This document shows, one piece after another, positions 45,155 through 54,612 of a DNA stretch of 64,000 nucleotides. This DNA is from Arcobacter ellisii (GTDB lineage: Bacteria > Campylobacterota > Campylobacteria > Campylobacterales > Arcobacteraceae). The stretch covers positions 1,426,001 to 1,490,000 of the forward strand of contig NZ_CP032097.1 of assembly GCF_003544915.1 (NCBI RefSeq), written 5' to 3'. Made by a program: the position numbers and the translations under genes. Within the stretch, counting starts at the first letter, position 1; every line of letters starts with the position of its first letter. The notes beneath the pieces were generated by a model that ran no database searches, was not told where the DNA came from, and was given only the letters and a program-made list of their open reading frames with translations.

Positions 45155-46129
45155 ATGTTTAAACGATTTAGAAGATTAAGAATAAATGAAACACTAAGAA
45201 ATTTGGTACAAGAGACAGTTTTAACACCTGATGATTTTATCTATCCATTATTTGTAAGAGAAGGTCAAAATATAAAAACTGAAGTGGCATCAATGCCTGG
45301 TGTTTATCAAATGAGTATTGATGAAATTTTAAAAGAGTGTGAATATTTAGTAAGTATAAATTTAAAATCAATTATTTTATTTGGGATTCCTGATACTAAA
45401 GATTCCGTTGGAAGTGAATGTCTATGTGGGGAGAGTATAATTGCAAGAACAATTAAAGCAATTAAAGCAAAATTCCCTCAAATGTTTGTCGTAACTGATT
45501 TATGTTTTTGTGAATATACAGACCATGGACATTGTGGTATTTTAGACCCAAAAACTGGAAGTGTTGATAATGATAAAACATTAGAAATCTCTGCACAACA
45601 AGCAGTAGTTCATGCTCGTGCTGGTGCAGATATGATAGCACCTTCAGGTATGATGGATGGGATTATTACTACTTTAAGAAATGCACTTGATGAAAATGGA
45701 TTTAAAAATCTTCCAATTATGGCATATTCAACAAAATTTGCAAGTGGATATTATGGACCATTTAGAGATGTAGCTGAATCAACTCCATCATTTGGTGATA
45801 GAAGAACATATCAAATGAATCCAGCAAATAGACTTGAAGCAATTGAAGAATCACTTGAAGATGAAAAAGAAGGTGCAGATATACTTATGGTTAAACCAGC
45901 ACTTGCATTTTTAGATATTGTTAGAGATATTAGAAACCAAACAAATCTTCCTTTATGTGTTTATAACGTAAGTGGTGAATATGCTATGCTTAAACATGCT
46001 GGAATTGCAGGATTAATTGATTATGAAAGAGTTATGATGGAAACTATGATTGCATTTAAAAGAGCAGGAGCAAATATAATCATCTCTTACCATGCAAAAG
46101 AGGTTTGTGAGATTTTAAGAAAAAACTAA
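45155..46129 (+). CDS. hemB: Delta-aminolevulinic acid dehydratase
   Basis: Joins two 5-aminolevulinates to porphobilinogen in heme synthesis. 324 residues; the zinc-type cysteine site is [15 protein letters not shown] near 118-132, the Schiff-base lysines are in YSTKFAS near 194 and MVKPAL near 247. AAGAGG precedes the ATG. With hemN downstream and a tetraheme cytochrome nearby, the region serves heme supply. Confidence 0.96.
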   Translation: MFKRFRRLRINETLRNLVQETVLTPDDFIYPLFVREGQNIKTEVASMPGVYQMSIDEILKECEYLVSINLKSIILFGIPDTKDSVGSECLCGESIIARTIKAIKAKFPQMFVVTDLCFCEYTDHGHCGILDPKTGSVDNDKTLEISAQQAVVHARAGADMIAPSGMMDGIITTLRNALDENGFKNLPIMAYSTKFASGYYGPFRDVAESTPSFGDRRTYQMNPANRLEAIEESLEDEKEGADILMVKPALAFLDIVRDIRNQTNLPLCVYNVSGEYAMLKHAGIAGLIDYERVMMETMIAFKRAGANIIISYHAKEVCEILRKN

Positions 46130-46130
46130 A

Positions 46131-47354
46131 ATGAGCACAACTTATCAAGAAGCAATTGAAAATTCAAATATTGTCTCAAAAACAGATATAAATGGAATTA
46201 TCACTTTTGTAAATGATGAGTTTTGCAAAATCTCTGGATACTCTTATGATGAACTAATTGGTCAAAACCATAACATCGTAAGACATCCAGATGTACAAGC
46301 TTCTAGTTTTGAAGTTTTATGGAAAACTATTTTAGATAAAAAACCCTACAAAGCAACAGTAAAAAATCTTACAAAAGATAAAAAAACTGTCTACTTAAAT
46401 ACTACAATAACCCCTATTTTAGATGATTTTGGAAATATAATAGAATTTATTGCAATAAGATATGATGTAACTTTTGAGGTTGAACTTAAAAAAAGTTTAG
46501 AACAAAAAGAGAAAGAACTTGAAGAGTTAAATCAAAATTTAGAACTAAAAGTTCTTGAGCAAACCAAACAGTTAAAAGAGTTAAATAAAACTTTAGAAAA
46601 AAGAGTGCAAGAAGAGATTTCTAAAAATGATGAAAAACAAAAACTTCTTTTTTGGCAATCAAGAATGGCAAGTTTAGGACAGATGCTTGGAAATATTGCT
46701 CACCAATGGAGACAACCTCTAACTGAATTAAATCTTACTTTATTTAATATGAAAAAAGCCTCTTTAAATAAAGATGAAAAAAAGGTAGAAGAGTTATACA
46801 AAGAGAGTAAAAATCTAATTTCTGGTATGTCAACAACCATTGAAGATTTTACAAACTTCTTTAATCCTTTAAAAGAGAAAAAAAGCTTTGAAATAAAAGA
46901 TGTGATAAATGAAGTTTTAACAATTTTAAGAAAAGTAATAGAACAAGAAGAGATAAAAATCAAAGTAGATGTTCCCATAAACTACAAAATTTTAGGGGTT
47001 TCAAATGAGTTAGCTCAAGTTTTAATAAACCTAATACAAAATTCAAAAGATGCTTTTAGACAAAATGAAATAAAAGATAAAAATATTTTTATAAGTTTAA
47101 AAGAGAAAAAAAATTTAGATAAAAAATCTGTAATTTTAGAGATTGAAGATAATGCAGGTGGAATAAAAGAAGAAAACTTAGATTCTATCTTTGAGCCCTA
47201 CTTTACAACAAAACATAAATCACAAGGAACTGGACTTGGATTATTTATGTCAAAAATGATTATAGAAAAGAGTTTAGAAGGGACTTTGAGTCATAGAAAC
47301 AGTAAAAATGGTTCGATTTTTACAATCACAATTTTTTTAAATGAAAAAGAGTAA
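46131..47354 (+). CDS. PAS-domain sensor histidine kinase
   Basis: 407 residues, soluble. An N-terminal PAS domain (about 10-120; TDINGIITFVNDEFCKISGYS, IVRHPDVQ as in aerotaxis-type sensors) leads through a long coiled-coil (about 120-175) to the kinase core: phospho-accepting His in NIAHQWRQPL near 192, N-box NLIQNSKDAF near 300, DNAGGI and GTGLGL near 375. No membrane span, so it senses a cytoplasmic signal, possibly redox or oxygen through PAS. Paired with the response regulator four bases downstream. Confidence 0.92.
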   Translation: MSTTYQEAIENSNIVSKTDINGIITFVNDEFCKISGYSYDELIGQNHNIVRHPDVQASSFEVLWKTILDKKPYKATVKNLTKDKKTVYLNTTITPILDDFGNIIEFIAIRYDVTFEVELKKSLEQKEKELEELNQNLELKVLEQTKQLKELNKTLEKRVQEEISKNDEKQKLLFWQSRMASLGQMLGNIAHQWRQPLTELNLTLFNMKKASLNKDEKKVEELYKESKNLISGMSTTIEDFTNFFNPLKEKKSFEIKDVINEVLTILRKVIEQEEIKIKVDVPINYKILGVSNELAQVLINLIQNSKDAFRQNEIKDKNIFISLKEKKNLDKKSVILEIEDNAGGIKEENLDSIFEPYFTTKHKSQGTGLGLFMSKMIIEKSLEGTLSHRNSKNGSIFTITIFLNEKE

Positions 47355-47357
47355 AAA

Positions 47358-48035
47358 ATGCAAGATTTATTAAAAACTTTAAAAATCCTTATTGTTGAAG
47401 ATGAAAAAAGGTTAGCCCAACTTTTAAAAGAGGCTATAAGTGATTCGTTTTTTAAAGTAATTATTGCAAAAGACGGAATTGAGGGATTAAAAAAATACAA
47501 AAGTTTTAAACCTGATATTGTAATAACAGATATAATGATGCCACAACTTGATGGATTGAAAATGACTTTAAAGATAAAAGAGATTGATTCAAATACACCT
47601 ATTATAGTTTTAAGTGCACACTCTGATAAAGAAAAACTTTTAAAAGCTATTGATGTTGGAATAAATAAATATTTTATCAAACCTTTTGACCCAGATGAAG
47701 TAATAGAACATATAAAAAAATTAGCTCCAAAAATAGAAAAACAGAAAATTTCTATTTTAAAAGATGAGTTTATTTTTGATAATAACAACTTCTCCTTACA
47801 TAAAAATGAACAACTTATAAATCTTACAAAAAGAGAAAAAGAGTTTATATATCTTCTTATCAAAAACAAAAACTCAATAGTTAAAACCCAAACTATTAAA
47901 ACCTCTCTTTGGGATGAAGAGGTAAATGATGAGAGATTAAGAACATTTATTAAACGATTACGTCTAAAAACTTCTAAAGATTTGATAGAAAATATTTCAG
48001 GACAAGGTTATTTAGTTTCTGTATTGAATAGTTAG
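47358..48035 (+). CDS. OmpR-type response regulator
   Basis: 225 residues: receiver domain with acidic pocket (LIVEDEKR near 11), phospho-acceptor Asp in PDIVITDIMMPQLDG near 53 and Lys in FIKPFDP near 103; the C-terminal winged-helix domain (about 130-225) has LTKREKEFIYLLIKNKNSIV. Partner of the upstream kinase. The 3' end overlaps the opposite nrdG gene by 24 bases. Targets are unknown. Confidence 0.93.
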   Translation: MQDLLKTLKILIVEDEKRLAQLLKEAISDSFFKVIIAKDGIEGLKKYKSFKPDIVITDIMMPQLDGLKMTLKIKEIDSNTPIIVLSAHSDKEKLLKAIDVGINKYFIKPFDPDEVIEHIKKLAPKIEKQKISILKDEFIFDNNNFSLHKNEQLINLTKREKEFIYLLIKNKNSIVKTQTIKTSLWDEEVNDERLRTFIKRLRLKTSKDLIENISGQGYLVSVLNS

Positions 48036-48716
48036 AGTTTTATTTTTTATCAGACTTTTATTTATAACTTTAGATTGTTTGATATTTCCTATATTTGATG
48101 AGGTTTCTATAAAATTCTGTAAATAATAAATACCTTTATAATCTAAACAACTAATAGTTTCAATCATAGAATTTATATCATTTTCATCTAAAAGATTTGT
48201 ATTTATTGTAGTTCTTAGTTCAAAATCAAAATCTATTTTTATTAAATATTTTATAGTTTCTATTACTTTATCATAAAAATTTGTGGCTGTAATTTGAGAA
48301 AATTTATATTTAGGAGCTTTAAAATCAATAGCTATAAAATCAACTAAACTCTTATTTATTAGATTTTTTACTAAATTTAGATTTGTTCCATTTGTATCAA
48401 GTTTTATTTTAAAACCTAACTCTTTTATCTTTTTACAAAAAATTTCCAAGTCATGTAAACTTGCTTCGCCACCACTTAAAACAACAGCATCTAGTAAACC
48501 AACTCTTGATTTTAGAAACTCTAAGATTTCTAAAAAACTGTAATTTCCTTCTTTTGTATAAACTATATTATCATTATAACAATACAAACATCTAAAATTA
48601 CACTTAATAAACCAAATTATGCAAGACAAATGCCCTACATAATCTGTTGTTGTAAATTTTGTGAAATCATAAATTAGTTTTTGATTCAGTAAATTTAACT
48701 CTTTGTTTGTGTTCAC
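48012..48716 (-). CDS. nrdG: Anaerobic ribonucleotide reductase activase (radical SAM)
   Basis: 234 residues with the 4Fe-4S radical-SAM motif CNFRCLYCYN (C-x3-C-x2-C) near 38-47 and VVLSGGEASLHD near 79. It makes the glycyl radical in NrdD. GTG at 48716 has AGGA upstream; its first 50 bases overlap the small glycyl-radical-domain ORF in another frame, which suggests coupled translation of nrdD, that ORF and nrdG. Confidence 0.88.
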   Translation of the reverse strand: MNTNKELNLLNQKLIYDFTKFTTTDYVGHLSCIIWFIKCNFRCLYCYNDNIVYTKEGNYSFLEILEFLKSRVGLLDAVVLSGGEASLHDLEIFCKKIKELGFKIKLDTNGTNLNLVKNLINKSLVDFIAIDFKAPKYKFSQITATNFYDKVIETIKYLIKIDFDFELRTTINTNLLDENDINSMIETISCLDYKGIYYLQNFIETSSNIGNIKQSKVINKSLIKNKTLTIQYRN

Positions 48717-48831
48717 CTTTTTTTCCTATATTAAAGCTTTCAACTGGTCTATGATAGCCCATAACCCTAGTATATACTATACATTTAGTTCTTTTTTGGC
48801 TATTTTTCTCAAGCAATTCTGAATTTGTCAT
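48667..48831 (-). CDS. Separate glycyl-radical domain of anaerobic ribonucleotide reductase
   Basis: 54 residues containing YTRVMGYHRPVESFNIGKKG, which is the C-terminal glycyl-radical segment of class III NrdD proteins (radical Gly in RVxGY). The large nrdD ORF upstream ends without this segment. The ATG (48831) has AAGGAG six bases upstream, inside the end of nrdD, and the two ORFs overlap by 23 bases in different frames; the stop lies inside nrdG. A split subunit with its own ribosome site is the simplest reading; a programmed frameshift fusing it to NrdD is the alternative. Confidence 0.85.
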   Translation of the reverse strand: MTNSELLEKNSQKRTKCIVYTRVMGYHRPVESFNIGKKGEHKQRVKFTESKTNL

Positions 48832-50923
48832 CTTTTAACTCCTTTTTTAAAATCTCTTCATCGCATTTTGGACAAAACTCATGTTCACCTTCTATATATC
48901 CATGAATTTCACAAATAGAAAATACAGGAGTTATAGTGATATATGGCAATCTAAAATTTGAGATTACATTTTTTACAAATTTTCTACAAGCTTCAACTGA
49001 TGAAACTTTTTCTCTCATATAAAGATGAAGAACTGTTCCACCTGTATATTTGCATTGTAATTCATCTTGTAATTCCAAAGCTTCAAATGGGTCTTCTGTG
49101 AAATCAACTGGAAGTTGAGAAGAGTTGGTATAATAAATATTTTTATCAAAGCCAGCTTGAATAATATCTTTGTATCTTTTTTTATCCTCTTTTGCAAATC
49201 TATAAGTAGTTCCTTCTGCTGGTGTTGCTTCAAGATTATATAAATTTCCTGTCTCTTCTTGATATTTAATCATTTTATCTCTCATAAAATCTAATATTTC
49301 GATACAAAATTGATTTCCTATTTTTGTTGAAATATCAATATTTTCTCCAAAATAGTTTTTTAACATCTCATTCATACCATTTACTCCAATAGTTGAAAAA
49401 TGGTTATTAAAATTTTTTAAATATCTTTTTGTATAAGGATAAAGACCTCTTTCATACATACTATTTATAAATTTTCGTTTTGTTTCTAAACTCTCTTTTG
49501 CTAAATCCATTAACTCTTCTAATCTTTTTAACAAAGCATTTATATCATTTTTATATAAGTACCCAAGTCTTGCCATATTAATAGTTACAACACCAATACT
49601 TCCAGTCATTTCTGCACTTCCAAATAGACCTCCACCTCGTTTTAGAAGTTCTCGCAAATCAAGTTGTAATCTGCAACACATACTTCTTACATGTCCTGGT
49701 TTATAGGCTTGTTCGTTTTGTATCAAATTTCCTTTTTCATCTTTTGTATATTGACTTCCTATGAAATTTTGAAAATAAGAACTTCCTATTTTTGCGGTAT
49801 TTTCAAAAAGTAAATCTGTATTTTCTCCATACCAATCAAAATCTTCAGTTATATTAACTGTTGGTATTGGAAAAGTAAAAGGTTGTCCTGTTTTATCACC
49901 TTGTGTCATTACTTCATAATAGGCTTTATTTATTAAATTCATCTCTTTTTGAAAATCTTTGTAAGTTAATTGTTCAAATGAAGTTAAACCTCTTTTTTGA
50001 ATCTCTAAAAAAAGCTCTTCATCATAAAAATTTTTAAACAGATGTTCTTGATTTCTTGTTGGAATTTGCTCTTTCAAATCACTTGGAACAGTCCAATCAA
50101 TAGTGATATTTGTAAAAGGACTTTGTCCCCACCTTGCTGGAACATTAAGATTATAGATAAAACTTCTAATTGCTTTTTTTATCTCTTTATATTCAAGTTT
50201 ATCTTTGAAAACATAAGGTGCAAGATAGGTATCAAAAGAGCTAAAAGCTTGAGCTCCTGCCCATTCACTTTGAAGTATTCCTAAAAAATTTGCCATTTGA
50301 CCTAAAGCTTCTCTAAAATGGTTTGGAGCATCACTTTCAACCCTTCCTCTTACTTGATTAAATCCTTCATCAAGTAAAACTCTCAAACTCCAACCCGCAC
50401 AATAACCACTTAAACAATCTAAATCATGTATATGATAATCACCATTTCTGTGAGCATATCCTTGCTCTTTTGTATAAACTTTATCAAGCCAATAGTTTGC
50501 AATAATCTTCCCTGCACTATTATTTATAAGTCCAGCGTGAGAATATCCAGTATTTGAATTTGCTTTTATTCTCCAATCACTTCCATTTATGTACTCTTCT
50601 ATGGTTTGTGTTGAGTTAATATAAGTTGTATCACTATTTAACTGTAAAACATGTTCCCTTTGGATTTTATGTAAATGTCTATAAAGTATAAAAGATTTCA
50701 TAACTTCAAAATATCTAGCTTTATAAAGCTCTTTTTCTATAATATCTTGAATATCTTCAACAGCAACTACTCTTTTGCATTTTAGTTCAAATAAAACATT
50801 AAAGAATACAGAAATATCAAACTTTGTATTTACACTCTTAAATGCTTTTTTTATTGCATCTTCAATTTTATATGATTCAAATTTTTGTTTTGTACCATCT
50901 CTTTTTAATATATCAACTATCAT
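48809..50923 (-). CDS. nrdD: Anaerobic ribonucleoside-triphosphate reductase, large part, no glycyl-radical site
   Basis: 704 residues. The N-terminal ATP-cone (about 1-90; ILKRDGTKQKFESYKIEDAI) is followed by the barrel with NSTQTIEEYINGSDWRI, HDLDCLSGYCAGWSL near 165 and GSIGVVTINMARLGYL near 440. The C-terminus has a cysteine cluster (SICEIHGY...CPKCD) for zinc and then stops at DDKFRIA, before the RVxGY radical site, which is found in the next overlapping ORF. Makes dNTPs without oxygen. A perfect palindrome lies upstream. Confidence 0.93.
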   Translation of the reverse strand: MIVDILKRDGTKQKFESYKIEDAIKKAFKSVNTKFDISVFFNVLFELKCKRVVAVEDIQDIIEKELYKARYFEVMKSFILYRHLHKIQREHVLQLNSDTTYINSTQTIEEYINGSDWRIKANSNTGYSHAGLINNSAGKIIANYWLDKVYTKEQGYAHRNGDYHIHDLDCLSGYCAGWSLRVLLDEGFNQVRGRVESDAPNHFREALGQMANFLGILQSEWAGAQAFSSFDTYLAPYVFKDKLEYKEIKKAIRSFIYNLNVPARWGQSPFTNITIDWTVPSDLKEQIPTRNQEHLFKNFYDEELFLEIQKRGLTSFEQLTYKDFQKEMNLINKAYYEVMTQGDKTGQPFTFPIPTVNITEDFDWYGENTDLLFENTAKIGSSYFQNFIGSQYTKDEKGNLIQNEQAYKPGHVRSMCCRLQLDLRELLKRGGGLFGSAEMTGSIGVVTINMARLGYLYKNDINALLKRLEELMDLAKESLETKRKFINSMYERGLYPYTKRYLKNFNNHFSTIGVNGMNEMLKNYFGENIDISTKIGNQFCIEILDFMRDKMIKYQEETGNLYNLEATPAEGTTYRFAKEDKKRYKDIIQAGFDKNIYYTNSSQLPVDFTEDPFEALELQDELQCKYTGGTVLHLYMREKVSSVEACRKFVKNVISNFRLPYITITPVFSICEIHGYIEGEHEFCPKCDEEILKKELKDDKFRIA

Positions 50924-50983
50924 AACCCTATCCTTTGTAATAGTTTTGTAATTTTAGAGGAGTTGTTCTTAAGCACTAATAAG

Positions 50984-51002
50984 CACTTTTGTCACAAAAG
51001 TG
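50984..51002. promoter_or_regulatory. Perfect 19-bp palindrome upstream of nrdD
   Basis: CACTTTTGT-C-ACAAAAGTG, nine-base arms around a single C, 61 bases before the nrdD ATG and in the divergent space shared with argF. An AAGCACT direct repeat (50971-50977, 50981-50987) touches its left edge. Likely regulator site; it does not match the FNR or NrdR consensus I know. Confidence 0.55.
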
Positions 51003-51135
51003 TCATTTTATGGTACTTCTTGCAATAAAAAATTTTAAATTGAGTATTTTTTATGCTTAAATTTTATAAATTTTAAGATGTTCTAAAGTTAAATTAAATA
51101 GAATGTTTGTTTTTATTAATTACAGAGGAAATAAA

Positions 51136-52065
51136 ATGAGACATTTCTTAACATTAGCTGATTATTCTAAAGAGGAAATCTTAGAAATATTAACTTTAGC
51201 TAAACAAATCAAAGATGAAACTAAACGAAGAGAATTTAAAGATTATATGCCTAAAAAAACTTTAGGTATGATTTTTGAAAAAAGTTCAACAAGAACTAGA
51301 GTATCTTTTGAAACAGGTATTTATCAGTTAGGAGGTATTGGGTTATTTCTTTCATCAAATGATATTCAACTAGGTCGAGGTGAGCCTATGAGTGATACAT
51401 CTAGAGTAATTTCTAGAATGGTTGATATGGTGATGATTAGAACTTTTGAACAAAGTAAAATTGAAGAGTTTGCAAAATATTCAAAAGTTCCTGTAATAAA
51501 TGGTTTAACAAATGAATACCATCCAGTACAACTTATGGCTGATTATATGACTATTCAAGAAGCAGGACTAGATAAAGATTTAGTTGTTGCTTATGTTGGT
51601 GATGGAAATAATATGGCTCATTCATGGCTAAATATGGCTGCAAAACTTGGTTTTGAATTAAGAATTGCAACTCCAAAAGGTTATGAAGTAGATTCAACTA
51701 TTTTAGAAAAAGCTCTTGAAATGGCAAAAGAAAGTGGTGCAAAAATCACTATCACAAATGACCCTAAAGAGGCTATTAAAGGCTCAACAGTTGTTACAAC
51801 TGATACTTGGGTTTCTATGGGTCAAGAAGAGCAAAAAGAGAAAAGAGTAAAAGATTTTGCTGGTTATATGGTTGATTCAAATATGATGAAATTAGCACAA
51901 GAAAAAGCGATTTTCTTACATTGTTTACCTGCATATAGAGGTTATGAAGTTAGTGATGAAGTAATGGAAAGTTCTCAAAGTCTTATTTTTGAAGAAGCAG
52001 AAAATAGATTACATGCACAAAAAGGTGTAATGGTTTGGCTTGATAGAAAAAGAGACGAAAAATAG
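51136..52065 (+). CDS. argF: Ornithine carbamoyltransferase
   Basis: Makes citrulline from ornithine and carbamoyl phosphate in arginine synthesis. 309 residues from ATG 51136, chosen for AGAGGA seven bases upstream and the family N-terminus [11 protein letters not shown]; an ATG at 51103 would add 11 residues. Carbamoyl-phosphate site [12 protein letters not shown] near 48-59, [16 protein letters not shown] near 125 and the ornithine site [10 protein letters not shown] near 265. hemN follows without a gap. Confidence 0.95.
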   Translation: MRHFLTLADYSKEEILEILTLAKQIKDETKRREFKDYMPKKTLGMIFEKSSTRTRVSFETGIYQLGGIGLFLSSNDIQLGRGEPMSDTSRVISRMVDMVMIRTFEQSKIEEFAKYSKVPVINGLTNEYHPVQLMADYMTIQEAGLDKDLVVAYVGDGNNMAHSWLNMAAKLGFELRIATPKGYEVDSTILEKALEMAKESGAKITITNDPKEAIKGSTVVTTDTWVSMGQEEQKEKRVKDFAGYMVDSNMMKLAQEKAIFLHCLPAYRGYEVSDEVMESSQSLIFEEAENRLHAQKGVMVWLDRKRDEK

Positions 52066-53433
52066 ATGATAGATTTCGCTAAGTTTGTAAAATATTCAAA
52101 ACCAGGACCTAGATATACTTCATATCCAACAGCTCCTGAGTTTAGTGAAACTTTCACACAAGATGATTTAAAAGAGTATTATAAAAACCAAAGTGAAAAT
52201 AGACCATTATCACTTTATATTCATATGCCTTTTTGTAGAAGTGCTTGTTATTTTTGTGGTTGTAATACAATCTTTACTTCAAAAGAAGATAAAAAAACTA
52301 GATATATTGAGTATTTAAAAAAAGAGTTAAATATTTTAAAAAATCATCTAAATACAAAAAGAGTTGTAACGCAAATGCACTTTGGAGGAGGAACACCTAC
52401 ATACTTTTCTCCTTCTCAATTAGAAGAAGTTATAACTGCTGTAAAAGAGATTTTTCCAAACTTCGCTAGCGATGCAGAAGTTTCTTGTGAAGTAGACCCA
52501 CGATATTTTACTGTTGAACATATGAATGTTTTAAAAGCTGGTGGTTGTAATCGTCTTAGTTTTGGAGTTCAAGATTTAGATGAAGAGGTTCAAAAAACTA
52601 TTCATAGAATTCAACCTTTTGAATTAACTCAAAATGTAATTAAAATAGCTAGAGATGCTGGAATTCATTCAGTAAATACAGATTTAATTTATGGTTTACC
52701 ATATCAGACAAGAGAGAGTTTCAAAAAAACTTTAGAAAAAATGATTACACTTAATACTGATAGATTTGCAGTATTTAATTATGCGCATGTTCCTTGGCTT
52801 ATGAAAACTATGAGAAAATTTGATGAAACAACTTTTCCTAAACCACAAGAAAAACTAGAGATGTTAAAAGATACTATTGATTTCTTTACATCAAATGGTT
52901 ATAAAATGGTTGGAATGGATCACTTTGCAAAACCTGAAGATGAGTTATTTAAAGCAATTGAAAAAGGTGAATTACATAGAAATTTCCAAGGCTATACAAC
53001 AAAAGGTGGGGCTGATTTAATAGGAATTGGTTTAACATCTATTGGTAATGGTGTTGATTATTATGCACAAAATTTCAAAGAGTTAGAGCCTTGGGAAAAT
53101 GCAATTGATAATGGAGATTTACCAGTATTTAAAGGTTATAGATTAAGTGATGATGACCAATTAAGACAATATGTAATTATGGAACTTATGAGTAATTTCT
53201 CTTTAAATATTAAAAGAGTTGAAGAAGAATTTAATATCAATTTCAAAGAGTATTTTGATGATGCATTAAAAGCTTTAAAAGAGTTTGAAGATGCTGATTT
53301 AATCAAAGTTTTTGAAGATAAAATAGAAGTTTCACAAACTGGAACTATGCTTATTAGAAATATTTGTATGCCATTTGATGCATACTTAAATAAAATTCCT
53401 GAAGAAAAAAGAAGATTCTCTAAAACTATATAA
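52066..53433 (+). CDS. hemN: Oxygen-independent coproporphyrinogen III oxidase
   Basis: Radical-SAM enzyme that turns coproporphyrinogen III into protoporphyrinogen IX without oxygen. 455 residues; cluster motif CRSACYFCGC (C-x3-C-x2-C-x-C, the fourth Cys being the hallmark of true HemN) near 61-70, preceded by YTSYPTAPEF; GGGTPTYFS near 113 and the C-terminal HemN domain are present. The ATG directly follows the argF stop. Confidence 0.94.
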   Translation: MIDFAKFVKYSKPGPRYTSYPTAPEFSETFTQDDLKEYYKNQSENRPLSLYIHMPFCRSACYFCGCNTIFTSKEDKKTRYIEYLKKELNILKNHLNTKRVVTQMHFGGGTPTYFSPSQLEEVITAVKEIFPNFASDAEVSCEVDPRYFTVEHMNVLKAGGCNRLSFGVQDLDEEVQKTIHRIQPFELTQNVIKIARDAGIHSVNTDLIYGLPYQTRESFKKTLEKMITLNTDRFAVFNYAHVPWLMKTMRKFDETTFPKPQEKLEMLKDTIDFFTSNGYKMVGMDHFAKPEDELFKAIEKGELHRNFQGYTTKGGADLIGIGLTSIGNGVDYYAQNFKELEPWENAIDNGDLPVFKGYRLSDDDQLRQYVIMELMSNFSLNIKRVEEEFNINFKEYFDDALKALKEFEDADLIKVFEDKIEVSQTGTMLIRNICMPFDAYLNKIPEEKRRFSKTI

Positions 53434-53457
53434 AAAAGTAGTTAAAACTACTTTTTT
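53432..53457. terminator. Bidirectional terminator after hemN
   Basis: Eleven-bp stem AAAAAAGTAGT / ACTACTTTTTT with a four-base loop between convergent genes, with T runs for both strands. Confidence 0.8.
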
Positions 53458-53651
53458 ATTCTTTGCCCTCTTCCAAAAATCAGATATAAAATTGCTCCTA
53501 AAATTGGAAAAAATATTAATACTAAAATCCAAATAATTTTATTATAACCTGTAAATTCATGTTTTAAAATATCGATTAAGATATAGACATACAAAATAAA
53601 AGTAAAAAATACGAATATCATCATAAAAGATGAAATTATAATACCCATCAT
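53448..53651 (-). CDS. PLDc_N-type small membrane protein
   Basis: 67 residues with two membrane spans (about 4-28 and 39-59) and the PLD-nuclease N-terminal domain pattern YNKIIWILVLIFFPILGAILYLIFGR. Function unknown; found alone or fused to cardiolipin synthases and phage-shock-type proteins. Follows lpxK by two bases. Confidence 0.8.
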   Translation of the reverse strand: MMGIIISSFMMIFVFFTFILYVYILIDILKHEFTGYNKIIWILVLIFFPILGAILYLIFGRGQRIKK

Positions 53652-53652
53652 T

Positions 53653-54606
53653 TTAAACTCCTTTGTTAAAACTCTCTATATATTCATTCATCAAAGAAAA
53701 ATCTACATCTTTTGAAATCTCTATTTCCAAATCCATTAAATAAAGATTTTTTATATTAAACTCTTTTAATTTTACTAAATCTTTTCCTGTTGTCAAAATA
53801 ACATACTCTTTATACTCATTTTGGATTTTATCAATATCCTCTTTTAAAAAAGAGTAATGGTCTGGAAAACTTATCATTTTTATATCTTTTGGCAGATATT
53901 CAAGTAATCTTTTTGGTTTTGAAATAGCTGTAATCAATATAGTTTTAGTTGGAAGTTCAGATATTTTTCCATCTTTTTTTATACTTATTACTCTTTTAAA
54001 ATCTTTTCCTTCAAGTAGTTCAATATCAGCTTGAGCATAAAAACCTTTTGGTTCTCTATATCCACCACTTGGTAAACAAAAGATATTTGTAGGTTCATCT
54101 TTTGGTCGAAGTAAAATATTAAATTTTGAAATATGATATTTTGAAAAACCATCATCTAAAAATATAATTTTACAAGCTAATTCTTTTGCTTTTAAAATAG
54201 CTGTTACTCTATTTTCACTTACTATTACAGTTGCTTTTGGTAAAGAGTTTGCTAAAAGCATAGCTTCATCGCCACTTGTTTTTACATCAACTAATATTTT
54301 ACCTCTTAAACTTACTACTTGTAAACCTTTTGAAGCTCTTCCATAACCTCTTAAAATAATACAAACATCTTCATATTTTGATGCAAGATTTATTGTAACT
54401 GGAGTTTTTCCACTTCCACCAACAATAATATTTCCTACTGAAATTATTGGTATTCCAAACTCAATTTGTTTTGCCATTGCTCTTTTTGTAAGAATAATTA
54501 GCATATAAATAAAAGTTAAAGGTAATAATAAAAAAGAGATTATTTTTTGAAAGTTATTTGGAAAGAAGAGATACTCTTCAATCCATAAATAAAATTTTTG
54601 TTTCAA
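53653..54606 (-). CDS. lpxK: Tetraacyldisaccharide 4'-kinase
   Basis: Phosphorylates the 4' position in lipid A synthesis at the inner membrane. 317 residues starting at TTG 54606; N-terminal hydrophobic helix (about 18-40), P-loop VGGSGKTPVT near 65-74 and LDDGFSKYHISK near 150 (the usual DDGFQH is DDGFSK here). In operon with the aminotransferase and nadE, similar to the nadE-lpxK pair of C. jejuni. Confidence 0.92.
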   Translation of the reverse strand: MKQKFYLWIEEYLFFPNNFQKIISFLLLPLTFIYMLIILTKRAMAKQIEFGIPIISVGNIIVGGSGKTPVTINLASKYEDVCIILRGYGRASKGLQVVSLRGKILVDVKTSGDEAMLLANSLPKATVIVSENRVTAILKAKELACKIIFLDDGFSKYHISKFNILLRPKDEPTNIFCLPSGGYREPKGFYAQADIELLEGKDFKRVISIKKDGKISELPTKTILITAISKPKRLLEYLPKDIKMISFPDHYSFLKEDIDKIQNEYKEYVILTTGKDLVKLKEFNIKNLYLMDLEIEISKDVDFSLMNEYIESFNKGV

Positions 54607-54612
54607 ACTAAA

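Noticed and set aside
47291-47869. Long minus-strand ORF opposite the response regulator
   Set aside because: Antisense shadow; low-complexity Phe/Ser/Ile composition typical of reverse reading of AT-rich genes.
48667-48831. Small ORF as random overlap
   Set aside because: Its sequence matches the NrdD glycyl-radical segment and it has a strong ribosome site, so it was kept as a real gene.
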